Shown here one piece after another: positions 26,694 through 35,330 of a stretch of DNA of 64,000 nt. The notes below the pieces were generated by a model that had not been told where the DNA came from, did not search any database, and saw only the letters and a program-made list of their open reading frames with translations. The stretch comes from M3007 sp964539805 (GTDB lineage Bacteria; Bacteroidota; Bacteroidia; Chitinophagales; Saprospiraceae): the NCBI GenBank assembly GCA_964539805.1, contig CAZIKN010000007.1, positions 34,053 to 98,052 on the forward strand. The letters are read 5' to 3'. The position numbers and the translations under genes are program-made. Each line of letters starts with the position of its first letter. Position 1 is the first letter of the stretch.

Positions 26694-29600
26694 TTAATGG
26701 ACGATCAGTTTGCCCATGCCTACCAAATTGCCTTGTTTGTCTTCTACTTTGTAGGCGTAAATGCCGGATGTCATATGGGCTCGTTCTATGGTGTATTGGC
26801 TACCCGACACGCGTTGTTGCTGCACTATCCTGCCCAACATATCGGTCAAGGTGATTTGATGATCATAAAAAACACCATTGTTTAATCGAATAATCGCGCT
26901 TTCCCGCATCGGATTAGGTGATACCGCAGTCGTGTTGTTTTTAGAAACAGCCGCTTCCGTGGTATTCGTAACTTGCTGAATTTGAACCGTATGCAAGGTG
27001 GTATTGGTCACAATGGGGCTGTTGAAGTCAAAATATATTTCCGCCTTGTTGAAGATTTTGCTGCCCAAAGGCACATTTGCCGACTGTGCTAATCTAAATG
27101 ACACAAAACCCTGCGAAGCCGCCACATTTTTATGGCTGTCCGGTAGCATAATCTGGTCAAAGCGGAAGCTCAGCGTGCCATTACCACTCAATGACCAGCT
27201 GTATGGGTGCGATGAAGCGCCAGGCACTACGGAAGCTGGATCAAGCCAGGCAGACAATGTATCGCGAATGACCACCGTGAATGCCGTATCGGTGCCTGTG
27301 TTTTGAAAACGGATCATGTACTCCAAGTCCTGACCCGGGCGAATCCGATTTTGAGGGCCATAACCCAAGGGGAAGCCCGTCTTGTCGTTCGGATCATACG
27401 CGCCCACATTTTGAGCGCAGAATACGTCGTGCGCGGGCCGTGAGCCGTTTACGGCAAACTGATTGACAAACCCCTGGCTGTTAAAGCCATTACATCCTTC
27501 CTTAAAAGCCAATGCCAACGTGGAAAATGGATGATTCGGCTCTTGTTCAGATTCTATGCGCATGGTACGACCCTGTGCAGGCAGTACAACATTCATTTCT
27601 TCAAAAGGCCCGTACTGTTTGGGGCCGCCGCGCAACACCACATCATCCTCAACAATAACATATTCCAAGGATTGCGATGTAAAAGGGCTGTTGTTTTTCA
27701 AGGACAAGCGGATGGAATCTCCAAGGCAGGTAGCAGAAGCCTCTATATCGGCCCCTGACCATGAGGGCAATGGGTTGCACAGGGTATCAGGCCATGCATG
27801 GGCTTCAATGCAATGGGTTTGGCCCAGAACGGTTGAATCACAATCCACATGCGCCACAAAACTGAAATCGCCACATTCCTCCAATAAAACCCGGCCCAAT
27901 TGAAAACGATAGGTATTGGGGCCAATATGGGTATATGCCTGCGAAGCAGAAACCATGCTCAAATATGGATCAAGTTCAAGATCAATGTAAGCGCTGTCCG
28001 CAACCTCGCCTCCCACGTTGCAATAGTTTACGTATACCGTATTGTCAAAGCATCTTCTCAACCTGGGTGCAGATACATCCACTTGCATCAGGGCGCATTC
28101 CATTACGGCCAATGCTGTAAAATCTGCCGTGTCTGCTGACAAATGGCTCTCCAAATAAACCGTTTTCAGGTCATCACATACATCCCACCAAACATCATTG
28201 GAGGGCCTTACAGACACTTCATATATGCCTGTATCGGGCAAAAAGGCTTCATATTTGCCCGTTTGGGCATTTGGTGTGACATAAAACATCTGTTCTCCCT
28301 CAATGGTAACAGGCCATTTAAGCGGGTCTTGTGCATCGGGGGTGCTGCATTCTGCATCGGCATCTTTTTGGATATGGCCCCTTATGTAGCCGCCAACATG
28401 GGTGGATTGGGTAGTTCGGTAAAGCCCCGTGCCCTCAACACTGGCATAAACATAACCGTCAGGTGAAACAAACAAGCGCGTGATGTAGCGATCAGTTGCC
28501 TTTGAGGGCAATGATTTGCCGAACCATGATTCGCCCTGATCTGTTGTTGTCATGATCTCAATATTTGAGTTGCTTTTGTTTTCCAGCGTTAAAAATATAT
28601 GGCCCAATGTATTGATTACTACACTGTAGTCAACGGGCAACGTGTACTGTGGTGGCAGTTCAAAGCTTGTCCAACTTGTACCCTCATCTTGACTGCTTGA
28701 AATAAGGTATGACTGATTGCCGGAGGGGTAAATCACGGAGATTTGGCCGCCGGCTCCGATGTGAAATTTATTGTAAAATAGTTCATGCTTAAATCCTTGT
28801 GGGGATACTACAGTACCGGAGAAATCAACTGGATCCACACGCATCAAATCCCCTGAGGCAGAACTAAAGCCAAATAAGTAGCCTGAAGGGTGTATTTGCA
28901 TGTAATTTATGCCGCCATAAGAAGGCTGAACAAAATTCCAGCTCGCCCCAAGGTCATCCGACCAGTAAAAGCCACTTTGTCCTTGTTTCGTGGTACCTTG
29001 GCAGATCAATTTTTTGCTTGAAGGGTGAAATATCAATTCTCTGGGATAGAAATCACCCAGATACCGCGGGGTATAACTTTGGCCACCATCCAAAGAAACA
29101 ACAACCGTATCCAGACTCTTTATGATGGCCAGTGTATCCGCGTTTAATGCTGAAAAATAGTCTTTTTCAGTACTGAGAAACCGTACTGCACCAATATAAT
29201 CCCAACTTTCACTCTTGTTGCCGGATATGGCAACGCCTCCGTTGATTATTGCAAACAGGGTTGACTCCGAAGCAAAAGCAATATGCTTAATACTCGCCTG
29301 TGCAAGCCCTTTGGTGGCCAAAGCCCAGGTATTGCCACCGTCTTCAGAACGGATATAGTTGCCCCAATTACTACTGAAGCCCAACAATGACTGATCATCA
29401 AATACCCAGGCAATAGTATTGGGACGCGCAATGGAACTGTAGCTGATTGGAGACCAATTTGTACCATTATCTTCCGATACAAACCTCTTTGAAGCGTTGT
29501 CTATAAAATAGACCTTGCCATTTGTAGCGGCATAGATACTGTTAATGGCAACATTGTGTGATAGTAATTGAACCCAATTGTCGCCACGGTCAAACGAACG

Positions 29601-30284
29601 ATACAGTTTGGTGCCCTGAATGGCATAAAGGGTATCCAAACTTTGGGCAAGCACAATGTTGTTGATCAAACTATTGTTCATCAGCGGCCAGGTAAGACCA
29701 TTGTCAACAGAATAATGAAGGGCTGCACCATCCTGAGCGCGTAATATCCATAGACCATGGCCTAAATCATCAATACGCTGAAAATTATAAGGCGCTCCGC
29801 CCGAAACAACCAATGACCAGTTGCTCCCACCATCATTTGAACGATAGACATTTTTATTGAATATATCAATGGTCAACAAAACACCTGACCTCATTTGGTA
29901 CAAAAAAAGCCCCGGGAAATCCGCTGTAACAATGTTCCAGTTTTCTCCTTCATCATCAGAATGGCTCAAAACGAATTTGGATTGAAGAGTTGCCCCGGGA
30001 GAGACACGATAAAAATCACCTTTGAGGCCAATCACCAAGCGGGCATCTTTGACCCAATTATCCAAAACAATTTTATCCCAATTTTTACCTTGGTCAGCGG
30101 AACGGTATATAGGCCCGCCCCAAGTGTAATAATTATAGCAAACCGCATCATTGGTAACTGTAAAAAGATTAAGCCTTCCACCATCAGGGTTCGTCACCTC
30201 CTCCCAATAAGAGTTCGTGCTTTGTGCATTCAGGCCAAAGGTGAAAGCAAGCAGGCCAATACAGACAAGGACAATCTTAGTCAT
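26694..30284 (-). CDS. T9SS type A cargo protein with sialidase-like (BNR) beta-propeller
   Basis: A 1196-residue secreted protein from ATG 30284 (signal peptide MTKIVLVCIGLLAFTFGLNA). Residues ~25-630 hold many BNR/Asp-box-type repeats (YRSADQGKNWDKI, VYRSNDGGSNWSLV, YRSFDRGDNWVQL and others), a propeller seen in Vps10/sialidase-like proteins. A central region follows with a conserved block, DPNDKTGFPLGYG...FRIRPGQDLEYMIRFQNTGTDTAF-type (the motif FNKAEIYFDFNSPIVTN closes it), that is frequent in Bacteroidota surface proteins. The C-terminus (SPNPMRESAIIRLNN...SGIYAYKVEDKQGN) is a type A T9SS sorting domain, so the protein should be exported across the outer membrane and anchored or released. 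Enzymatic sialidase residues are not evident. The target is unknown. Confidence 0.85.
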   Translation of the reverse strand: MTKIVLVCIGLLAFTFGLNAQSTNSYWEEVTNPDGGRLNLFTVTNDAVCYNYYTWGGPIYRSADQGKNWDKIVLDNWVKDARLVIGLKGDFYRVSPGATLQSKFVLSHSDDEGENWNIVTADFPGLFLYQMRSGVLLTIDIFNKNVYRSNDGGSNWSLVVSGGAPYNFQRIDDLGHGLWILRAQDGAALHYSVDNGLTWPLMNNSLINNIVLAQSLDTLYAIQGTKLYRSFDRGDNWVQLLSHNVAINSIYAATNGKVYFIDNASKRFVSEDNGTNWSPISYSSIARPNTIAWVFDDQSLLGFSSNWGNYIRSEDGGNTWALATKGLAQASIKHIAFASESTLFAIINGGVAISGNKSESWDYIGAVRFLSTEKDYFSALNADTLAIIKSLDTVVVSLDGGQSYTPRYLGDFYPRELIFHPSSKKLICQGTTKQGQSGFYWSDDLGASWNFVQPSYGGINYMQIHPSGYLFGFSSASGDLMRVDPVDFSGTVVSPQGFKHELFYNKFHIGAGGQISVIYPSGNQSYLISSSQDEGTSWTSFELPPQYTLPVDYSVVINTLGHIFLTLENKSNSNIEIMTTTDQGESWFGKSLPSKATDRYITRLFVSPDGYVYASVEGTGLYRTTQSTHVGGYIRGHIQKDADAECSTPDAQDPLKWPVTIEGEQMFYVTPNAQTGKYEAFLPDTGIYEVSVRPSNDVWWDVCDDLKTVYLESHLSADTADFTALAVMECALMQVDVSAPRLRRCFDNTVYVNYCNVGGEVADSAYIDLELDPYLSMVSASQAYTHIGPNTYRFQLGRVLLEECGDFSFVAHVDCDSTVLGQTHCIEAHAWPDTLCNPLPSWSGADIEASATCLGDSIRLSLKNNSPFTSQSLEYVIVEDDVVLRGGPKQYGPFEEMNVVLPAQGRTMRIESEQEPNHPFSTLALAFKEGCNGFNSQGFVNQFAVNGSRPAHDVFCAQNVGAYDPNDKTGFPLGYGPQNRIRPGQDLEYMIRFQNTGTDTAFTVVIRDTLSAWLDPASVVPGASSHPYSWSLSGNGTLSFRFDQIMLPDSHKNVAASQGFVSFRLAQSANVPLGSKIFNKAEIYFDFNSPIVTNTTLHTVQIQQVTNTTEAAVSKNNTTAVSPNPMRESAIIRLNNGVFYDHQITLTDMLGRIVQQQRVSGSQYTIERAHMTSGIYAYKVEDKQGNLVGMGKLIVH

Positions 30285-30422
30285 AAGTGCATTCGTTTTA
30301 ATTGATGTAAAATTGATGACCCAAAGGTGAAGGCTTCGATGGCGATTGGCAAAAACAAAAAAAGGCATTCGTCAAAAAATATTAATATTAAGATATTGAT
30401 AACCAATAATATATTTTTACTT

Positions 30423-30448
30423 TTGCCAAAATAATTGCTATAATTTTG
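30423..30448 (+). promoter_or_regulatory. Putative promoter (TTG-N15-TAATTTTG)
   Basis: TTG at 30423-30425 and exact -7 element at 30441-30448, 48 bases before the ATG at 30497. It is one of the better matches in the window to the two-part Bacteroidota promoter. Confidence 0.5.
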
Positions 30449-30496
30449 TCAGAAAATTTGTGCATAACATGCTCATTATTAAATGGATTGGCTCCT

Positions 30497-31897
30497 ATGA
30501 CCCACACCCTCCTGATCCGTACCCTGCGCCAATTGTCACCCAAAGAACTCCGCGCCCTGCGCGAATGGGTGCGTTGTGCCTGCTTCAACCGCCGGCCTGA
30601 AGTGACACGGCTCTGTGAGCACCTGTGTAATCACCTGCACAAGGTATCACAAAAAGCCCTGAGCGCTGAAAACCTGTACGCCGCCTCATTTCCCGATACT
30701 GCCTACAACAACAATGCCCTGCGCTACACCATGTCCTTTTTGTTGGATAATATCCGGCAATATTTGGCTTGGCATGAGTGGTCATCCAATGAGGCCGATT
30801 ACCGCCAATCCCTTTTGCGCGCCCTTCGGCGGCGGGGTATGGAGCATTTGTTTGAAAAAGAACAGGCTTCTGCGCAGCAGGCGCTCACAACAGATGGGCT
30901 GCGCGATGCCCGCTATTATTTCCAGCAATATCAAATCAATCTTGAACAAGCAGAGCACGTATCCAAAAGTCAACGCACAACCAAGTTAAACCTACAGCCT
31001 TTGCCCGATCAACTAACGACCTTCTATATTTCCGAGATGTTGCGCCATGCCTGTACGGCACGGGTGCATCAGGAAGTGGGCGGCCAAAAATACCACATTG
31101 ATCTGTTGGAGCTTATCCTCGAGGCCGCTGGTCAGGAGGAAATGTTGCAGGCTCCCGCTGTTGCGGTTTATTATTACGGCTACAAAATGCTGCAATCCTT
31201 AGATGATGCCCATTCGTTTGAGCAGTTGAAATCCGCGTTGGTAGAATATGTCACTTGTTTCACGCCAGAAGAAATGAGAGGGCTTTACCTCATGGCCATC
31301 AATGGTTGTATCCGGCGTATGAATGCGGGCAAACGGCCCTATATACAGGAAGCATTTCAATTGTATAAAACAGCACTTGAGCATGATTTTCTGACTGAAA
31401 ACGGTTTTTTGTCCGGTTTTACCTATAAAAACGTGATCAGGATAGGGGCAGCCCTGAATGAAATGGACTGGACGGAAACGTTTCTGGAGCAAAACAAGAT
31501 CAAGTTGCACCCGCGCGAGCGAGACAACCTCTACCGATATAACCTGGCTTTTTTGCGCTTCCGACAACAGGACTACAGCTTAGCTATGCCTCTGCTCCAG
31601 CAGGTAGATTTTGAAGACCCTCTCAACAACCTCGATGCCCGGCGTATGCTCCTGCGCAGCTATTACGAATTGGGCGAAACAGAAGCCTTGTTGGCTCATC
31701 TGCACAGTTTCGCTACCTACCTGAAGCGCCAGAAAAACCTTGGCTATCACCGAGAGAATAATGAAAACCTGATACACTTTACCAAAAAACTAATAGAAAT
31801 AGATAGAAAAGATAAAACAGCCCTGGATGCCCTCAAACAGGATATTATCGCCTCGGCAGCCGTGGCAGAAAGAGAGTGGCTTTTGGCGCAGTGCTGA
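30497..31897 (+). CDS. Conserved helical protein of unknown function (TPR-like)
   Basis: A 466-residue soluble protein starting at ATG 30497; the longer frame starts with TTG and overlaps the promoter. It is almost entirely alpha-helical, with basic N-terminal features (LIRTLRQLSPKELRALREWVRCACFNRRPEV), regularly spaced helices in the middle and a TPR-like C-terminal half (for example DNLYRYNLAFLRFRQQDYSLAMPLLQQV). The N-terminal pattern of a short Ser-Pro-Lys-Glu helix followed by a Phe-Asn-Arg-Arg turn recalls a group of Saprospiraceae proteins that I have seen only as hypothetical. No signal peptide. I do not assign a function. Confidence 0.6.
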   Translation: MTHTLLIRTLRQLSPKELRALREWVRCACFNRRPEVTRLCEHLCNHLHKVSQKALSAENLYAASFPDTAYNNNALRYTMSFLLDNIRQYLAWHEWSSNEADYRQSLLRALRRRGMEHLFEKEQASAQQALTTDGLRDARYYFQQYQINLEQAEHVSKSQRTTKLNLQPLPDQLTTFYISEMLRHACTARVHQEVGGQKYHIDLLELILEAAGQEEMLQAPAVAVYYYGYKMLQSLDDAHSFEQLKSALVEYVTCFTPEEMRGLYLMAINGCIRRMNAGKRPYIQEAFQLYKTALEHDFLTENGFLSGFTYKNVIRIGAALNEMDWTETFLEQNKIKLHPRERDNLYRYNLAFLRFRQQDYSLAMPLLQQVDFEDPLNNLDARRMLLRSYYELGETEALLAHLHSFATYLKRQKNLGYHRENNENLIHFTKKLIEIDRKDKTALDALKQDIIASAAVAEREWLLAQC

Positions 31898-31916
31898 TGC
31901 CCACCAAAGGAAGGCA

Positions 31917-33407
31917 CTACTTGGCATAAAAATACCAGCCTCTTGCCCGGCCTGCTTTGTTTGGGAAAAAACCTTGATATAACACCGAATAGTATGCCGT
32001 ATCCCGCAAAGCGAGCTGTGTCAGCCCAAACAAAGCCTGGTATTTCTGCAAGCTGTCCGCAGTGATGCGGTCGCCAAAATTATAGGCTGTCCAGCCTTGC
32101 CGTTTTAAGGCAAACAGGGCAATATTGGGGGAAGGATCCTGTGGGCAAAACACCTTAGCCGATAAAGGGATAGTTAGAACTTCATTGTCCGAAAAAAACG
32201 CATCAGGTGGCAGTTGTTGGCTGTTTTCAGGGTGGAATGCCAAACGTAGCCGTTTGTTCATGATATACCCGTTGTGGCCTATGCTCAACAATAGGCAAGC
32301 GGCCAGCCCCAAAGCAAGCCGCTTGTAACGGTGCAACCACAGGCTGAGCCCATTAAGCAGCATAACCATAGGCATTACAAGCAGGCAAATGTAATAATAG
32401 TCATGTTCGCGGAGCATCCTGAACCATAGCAGTGAATACGCGGTACAGCCTAAAGCTGTAACGATCCAGAGGTATTTGATTGCAAAAGGTATTGATTTCC
32501 AGTTTTTTATGCTCAAATAAAGCAGGGCAAAAAACAAGAGATACAGCCCTAATGAAGCAAAAGCGGGAAGCCCAAATCTTGTCATCATGGCCAGCGTTTC
32601 TAAGATAAATGCCTGGTCATAATGCCATATCGGGCGGGTGCTGGCGAGAAAATAATTGGCGTGATGGGCGGCATTGTAGGCCAGTATCCACCAACGGAAG
32701 CCCAAAACCACCCCCAAAGCCACAATTGTCCCGATCACAGGCCACTTTCCTTGCCACATAGAGCCTTGTGCCCAATAATGCCTTCGTTTGGTTTCAAACC
32801 AGGTAGATATCAAGGCTAAGGGGAGAATGGCCATACTCAGTTTGAGCAGAATGGCCAGGGCAGCAGCCAGGGCAGCAGAAATGAGCCACCCTCTGCTTTG
32901 CTTTTCATGAGCCTGGTACAAACAAGCCACCATCAACAAAACAAAACAAAAGGCTGGCGCATCGGGTAAAAAATTAGGCCCATAGTAGGCAAGCACTGGG
33001 GTGGTCAATAGTAGCCCGGACGTCAGCAACGCTATCAAAGGGCTTTTGCTGAGTTTAAGCACTACCCAACCAAAAGCCCAGCAGCCCAGCAACAGCAAAA
33101 AAAGCCCTATCCAGCGCAGGGGAAAAGCAGGAGAAAAACCGGTATGTGCTATAAGCCCGGCCAGCCAGTACAACAAAGGCAGCTCGCCTACTGTGTGAGC
33201 ATCCCCTGTGTAAGACAAATTACAGATGGAAGCCTTCCAAAAGTCGGGGTGCTGGGTATAATGCCACGCTATGGCTGCGCCGTCCGCCTGTCGCCATTGG
33301 TGAATGGAGGCAGGCGGCAAGCTTAGCCAGATGTCATAGCGGTTTAGGCAGCCCAATAGGCCAAAGAGCAATAGGTAGGCAAGGGTATATAAACGCTCAT
33401 AAACCAT
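31917..33407 (-). CDS. GT39-type membrane glycosyltransferase
   Basis: A 496-residue protein with about ten to twelve transmembrane segments. Between TM1 and TM2 lies the conserved first loop of the family, with IHQWRQADGAAIAWHY and YTGDAHTVGELPLLYWLAG, matching the PMT/ArnT-type GT-C enzymes that transfer sugars from polyprenyl-phosphate donors. The Asp in the first loop is the usual catalytic candidate. The C-terminal 100 residues are a soluble periplasmic domain. ATG 33407 is the preferred start; the codon at 33413 is TTG. It follows the DUF4403 gene by 26 bp on the same strand and so is likely co-transcribed with it. Donor and acceptor are unknown. Confidence 0.75.
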   Translation of the reverse strand: MVYERLYTLAYLLLFGLLGCLNRYDIWLSLPPASIHQWRQADGAAIAWHYTQHPDFWKASICNLSYTGDAHTVGELPLLYWLAGLIAHTGFSPAFPLRWIGLFLLLLGCWAFGWVVLKLSKSPLIALLTSGLLLTTPVLAYYGPNFLPDAPAFCFVLLMVACLYQAHEKQSRGWLISAALAAALAILLKLSMAILPLALISTWFETKRRHYWAQGSMWQGKWPVIGTIVALGVVLGFRWWILAYNAAHHANYFLASTRPIWHYDQAFILETLAMMTRFGLPAFASLGLYLLFFALLYLSIKNWKSIPFAIKYLWIVTALGCTAYSLLWFRMLREHDYYYICLLVMPMVMLLNGLSLWLHRYKRLALGLAACLLLSIGHNGYIMNKRLRLAFHPENSQQLPPDAFFSDNEVLTIPLSAKVFCPQDPSPNIALFALKRQGWTAYNFGDRITADSLQKYQALFGLTQLALRDTAYYSVLYQGFFPNKAGRARGWYFYAK

Positions 33408-33433
33408 TATCAACGGCTGTAATTACAGGGGCC

Positions 33434-34822
33434 TCAAAGCCCTTTTACCTCCACATTTACCTTTCCTTTGGAGAAAAGGTTTACGCGTATGCTGTTTGGG
33501 GTGATGTAGGTGCTCTCCACATTAAGTTGTTCCACTGTACCATTGAGCACTGTGCCGGGCTGTATGACATAATTGGTCAGGCTTTGTTGCAGGGAGGCTT
33601 TCAGGGTATTAATGTTCTCTTCTAAGGGGAAGGTCATGGATGCTGCCATTTGTTTTTTGATGCTGCCTTGAAAAATCCAGGCGGCTGAGCGGTGCAGAAA
33701 ATTCTTGGTATCTATATGGAAATCAAGGTCTTTTACCTCTATCTGGGTCTTTTGGGCATTGTATTCGGGGCGTCCGATAAAGTAGATATTGCCGTTGAAG
33801 GAGCCGCTCAGGCGGGAGTTAACCACTATTTTGTCGTTGTTGCCCCATAGTTTGATGTCCTCTACCTTTACCTTTTTGCCACCTGATTCAAAAACTTGTC
33901 CGACCATCATGTTGCGTGCCAGGCGCTCTGCTTCAGGGAAGGGCACATCCGTGGCCACGCGTACCTGAAAATCATCGGGTACTTCCTGGGCGAGGCGCAG
34001 CTCAGGCAGTTGGGAGTTCTCGCGGAAGCTGGGTTTTTCGCCAAAGCTGACATCGTTGAGGCATTCAATAGCGATTTTAGTGCGTATGGCATCGTTGCTG
34101 GTGGTGATTGGGGTCATAGAAATGCCCGTTGGGGTGGTTTTTACCCACATCTGGTAGGTGGAATCTAATAGTATAGGCTCCTGGATGGAGGACCACACGC
34201 TTTGTACACTGGGTCGTAGGCTGATACGTTGGCTGACGAAGTTGTCTAAGGTTTGGCTCAGTGTTTTTTTGCTTCGGTTTAGGGCAAGGTTGGCCAAAGT
34301 CTCCACACTAATATTGCCCAAGCCAGTTTTCAACACGGGCTTGCTCAGCCATTCATGGTATTCCACATCGGTTTGGGTCTTGATGGACCAATCGGGATTG
34401 ATGGAAAAAGTGGTTTTGAAGTTGAGCGCCAATTCAGCCTCGGCTTCTGCGGCCGCACCAAGCACAAGGTCTTTTTTCATCCAAAGTTTTAGCGGGACGC
34501 GGTATTTTATAGCATTTCCATTAAAAAAGAGGCTGATATCCTGACTTTTCCAGGCGTTGAACATCAGTCCGTCGTTGTTATTGTCCGTAAAGGAATAGTC
34601 TTCATAGAGGGCCTTGCCGGTCATTTGGGCATTGATAGAGCGTATGAGGTCAGCGGTGTATATGCTAACCGGAATGGTCAGAGTGGACACCGAGGGCGCC
34701 TCAAATGTTGAGTTATATTGTTCGGGCGGCTTGGGCGCGTCGGTATATTTTGTTGACTTGCAAAAAGGGAAAAAGAACATGGATAAAAGGAGTCCGAGTG
34801 TCAGTGCTTTGGTATGCGGCAT
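33434..34822 (-). CDS. DUF4403 family lipoprotein
   Basis: A 462-residue protein from ATG 34822 with a lipoprotein-type N-terminus (MPHTKALTLGLLLSMFFFPFCKS, Cys near residue 21). The body matches the DUF4403 pattern: SVSTLTIPVSIYTADLIRSIN early on, and a C-terminal repeat of a similar beta-alpha unit (VKVEDIKLWGNNDKIVVNSRLSGSFNGNIYFIGRP). This layout is seen in proteins of the lipid-binding TULIP/BPI-like type, and members of DUF4403 are suspected to bind lipid, but no function is proven. Probably anchored in the inner leaflet of the outer membrane. It heads a probable operon with the GT39 gene. Confidence 0.8.
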   Translation of the reverse strand: MPHTKALTLGLLLSMFFFPFCKSTKYTDAPKPPEQYNSTFEAPSVSTLTIPVSIYTADLIRSINAQMTGKALYEDYSFTDNNNDGLMFNAWKSQDISLFFNGNAIKYRVPLKLWMKKDLVLGAAAEAEAELALNFKTTFSINPDWSIKTQTDVEYHEWLSKPVLKTGLGNISVETLANLALNRSKKTLSQTLDNFVSQRISLRPSVQSVWSSIQEPILLDSTYQMWVKTTPTGISMTPITTSNDAIRTKIAIECLNDVSFGEKPSFRENSQLPELRLAQEVPDDFQVRVATDVPFPEAERLARNMMVGQVFESGGKKVKVEDIKLWGNNDKIVVNSRLSGSFNGNIYFIGRPEYNAQKTQIEVKDLDFHIDTKNFLHRSAAWIFQGSIKKQMAASMTFPLEENINTLKASLQQSLTNYVIQPGTVLNGTVEQLNVESTYITPNSIRVNLFSKGKVNVEVKGL

Positions 34823-34840
34823 AATGTTAAAATTCTGGGG

Positions 34841-34866
34841 CAAAGGTAAGTCCTTGTTGTGCTCAA
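34841..34866 (-). promoter_or_regulatory. Putative promoter of DUF4403-GT39 operon
   Basis: On the minus strand, TTG (34864-34866), 15 bases, TACCTTTG (34841-34848). The element ends 18 bases before the ATG at 34822. Confidence 0.5.
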
Positions 34867-34878
34867 ATAATAATTTTG
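34854..34878 (+). promoter_or_regulatory. Putative promoter of RDD gene, overlapping the divergent promoter
   Basis: TTG (34854-34856), 14 bases, TAATTTTG (34871-34878). Its -33 box lies inside the spacer of the minus-strand promoter at 34841-34866, so the two would compete for polymerase. Confidence 0.45.
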
Positions 34879-34893
34879 CACAAAAATGTTGCT

Positions 34894-35271
34894 ATGCAGG
34901 TTATGCTGATCATGTTATTGCGCCGCTATTTTGCCTGGATGATAGATGCGGCTTTTGTACTGGCTTTGGGGCTGATCTTTTCACTCGTTTTTGGGCAGAG
35001 ACCTTTTGGATCAAATGACATAATGAATATAGCGTGGATGATATATGGTACCTTGCTTGATGCTTCTTCCTGGCAAGGCACCATTGGGAAAAGGATATTG
35101 CGGATGAGGGTTATGACCGAAAATGGCAATAAAATATCGCTCTTTCGCTCAGCCATCCGCAATTCCTTCCGTATTTTCCCTTTATTTATGCTTTTCGGCG
35201 CTTTGTGGCTTTTGCTATCTTCGGGCAGACAGGGCTTGCACGATAAGTTTGCCGGTACTTTCGTGGAGTAA
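34894..35271 (+). CDS. RDD family membrane protein
   Basis: A 125-residue protein with the RDD-type signature: Arg-rich start of TM1 (LRRYFAWMIDAAFVLALGL, with the Arg and Asp of the name), TM2 after a short loop, the cytoplasmic segment WQGTIGKRILRMRVMTENG, and a final hydrophobic helix (FPLFMLFGALWLLLSSGRQGLHDKFAGT). These small proteins of unknown function are thought to act in ion or osmolyte transport; a proton- or sodium-coupled role has been shown for some. The ATG at 34894 is favoured over TTG 34876, which is inside the promoter; ATG 34903 is also possible. Predicted leader is only about 10-20 bases. Confidence 0.8.
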   Translation: MQVMLIMLLRRYFAWMIDAAFVLALGLIFSLVFGQRPFGSNDIMNIAWMIYGTLLDASSWQGTIGKRILRMRVMTENGNKISLFRSAIRNSFRIFPLFMLFGALWLLLSSGRQGLHDKFAGTFVE

Positions 35272-35330
35272 GGCCTGCCCGGATAGTCATGACAAAGTGA
35301 AAGCAGACAGATTTTGGGAGGAGGGCCAAG

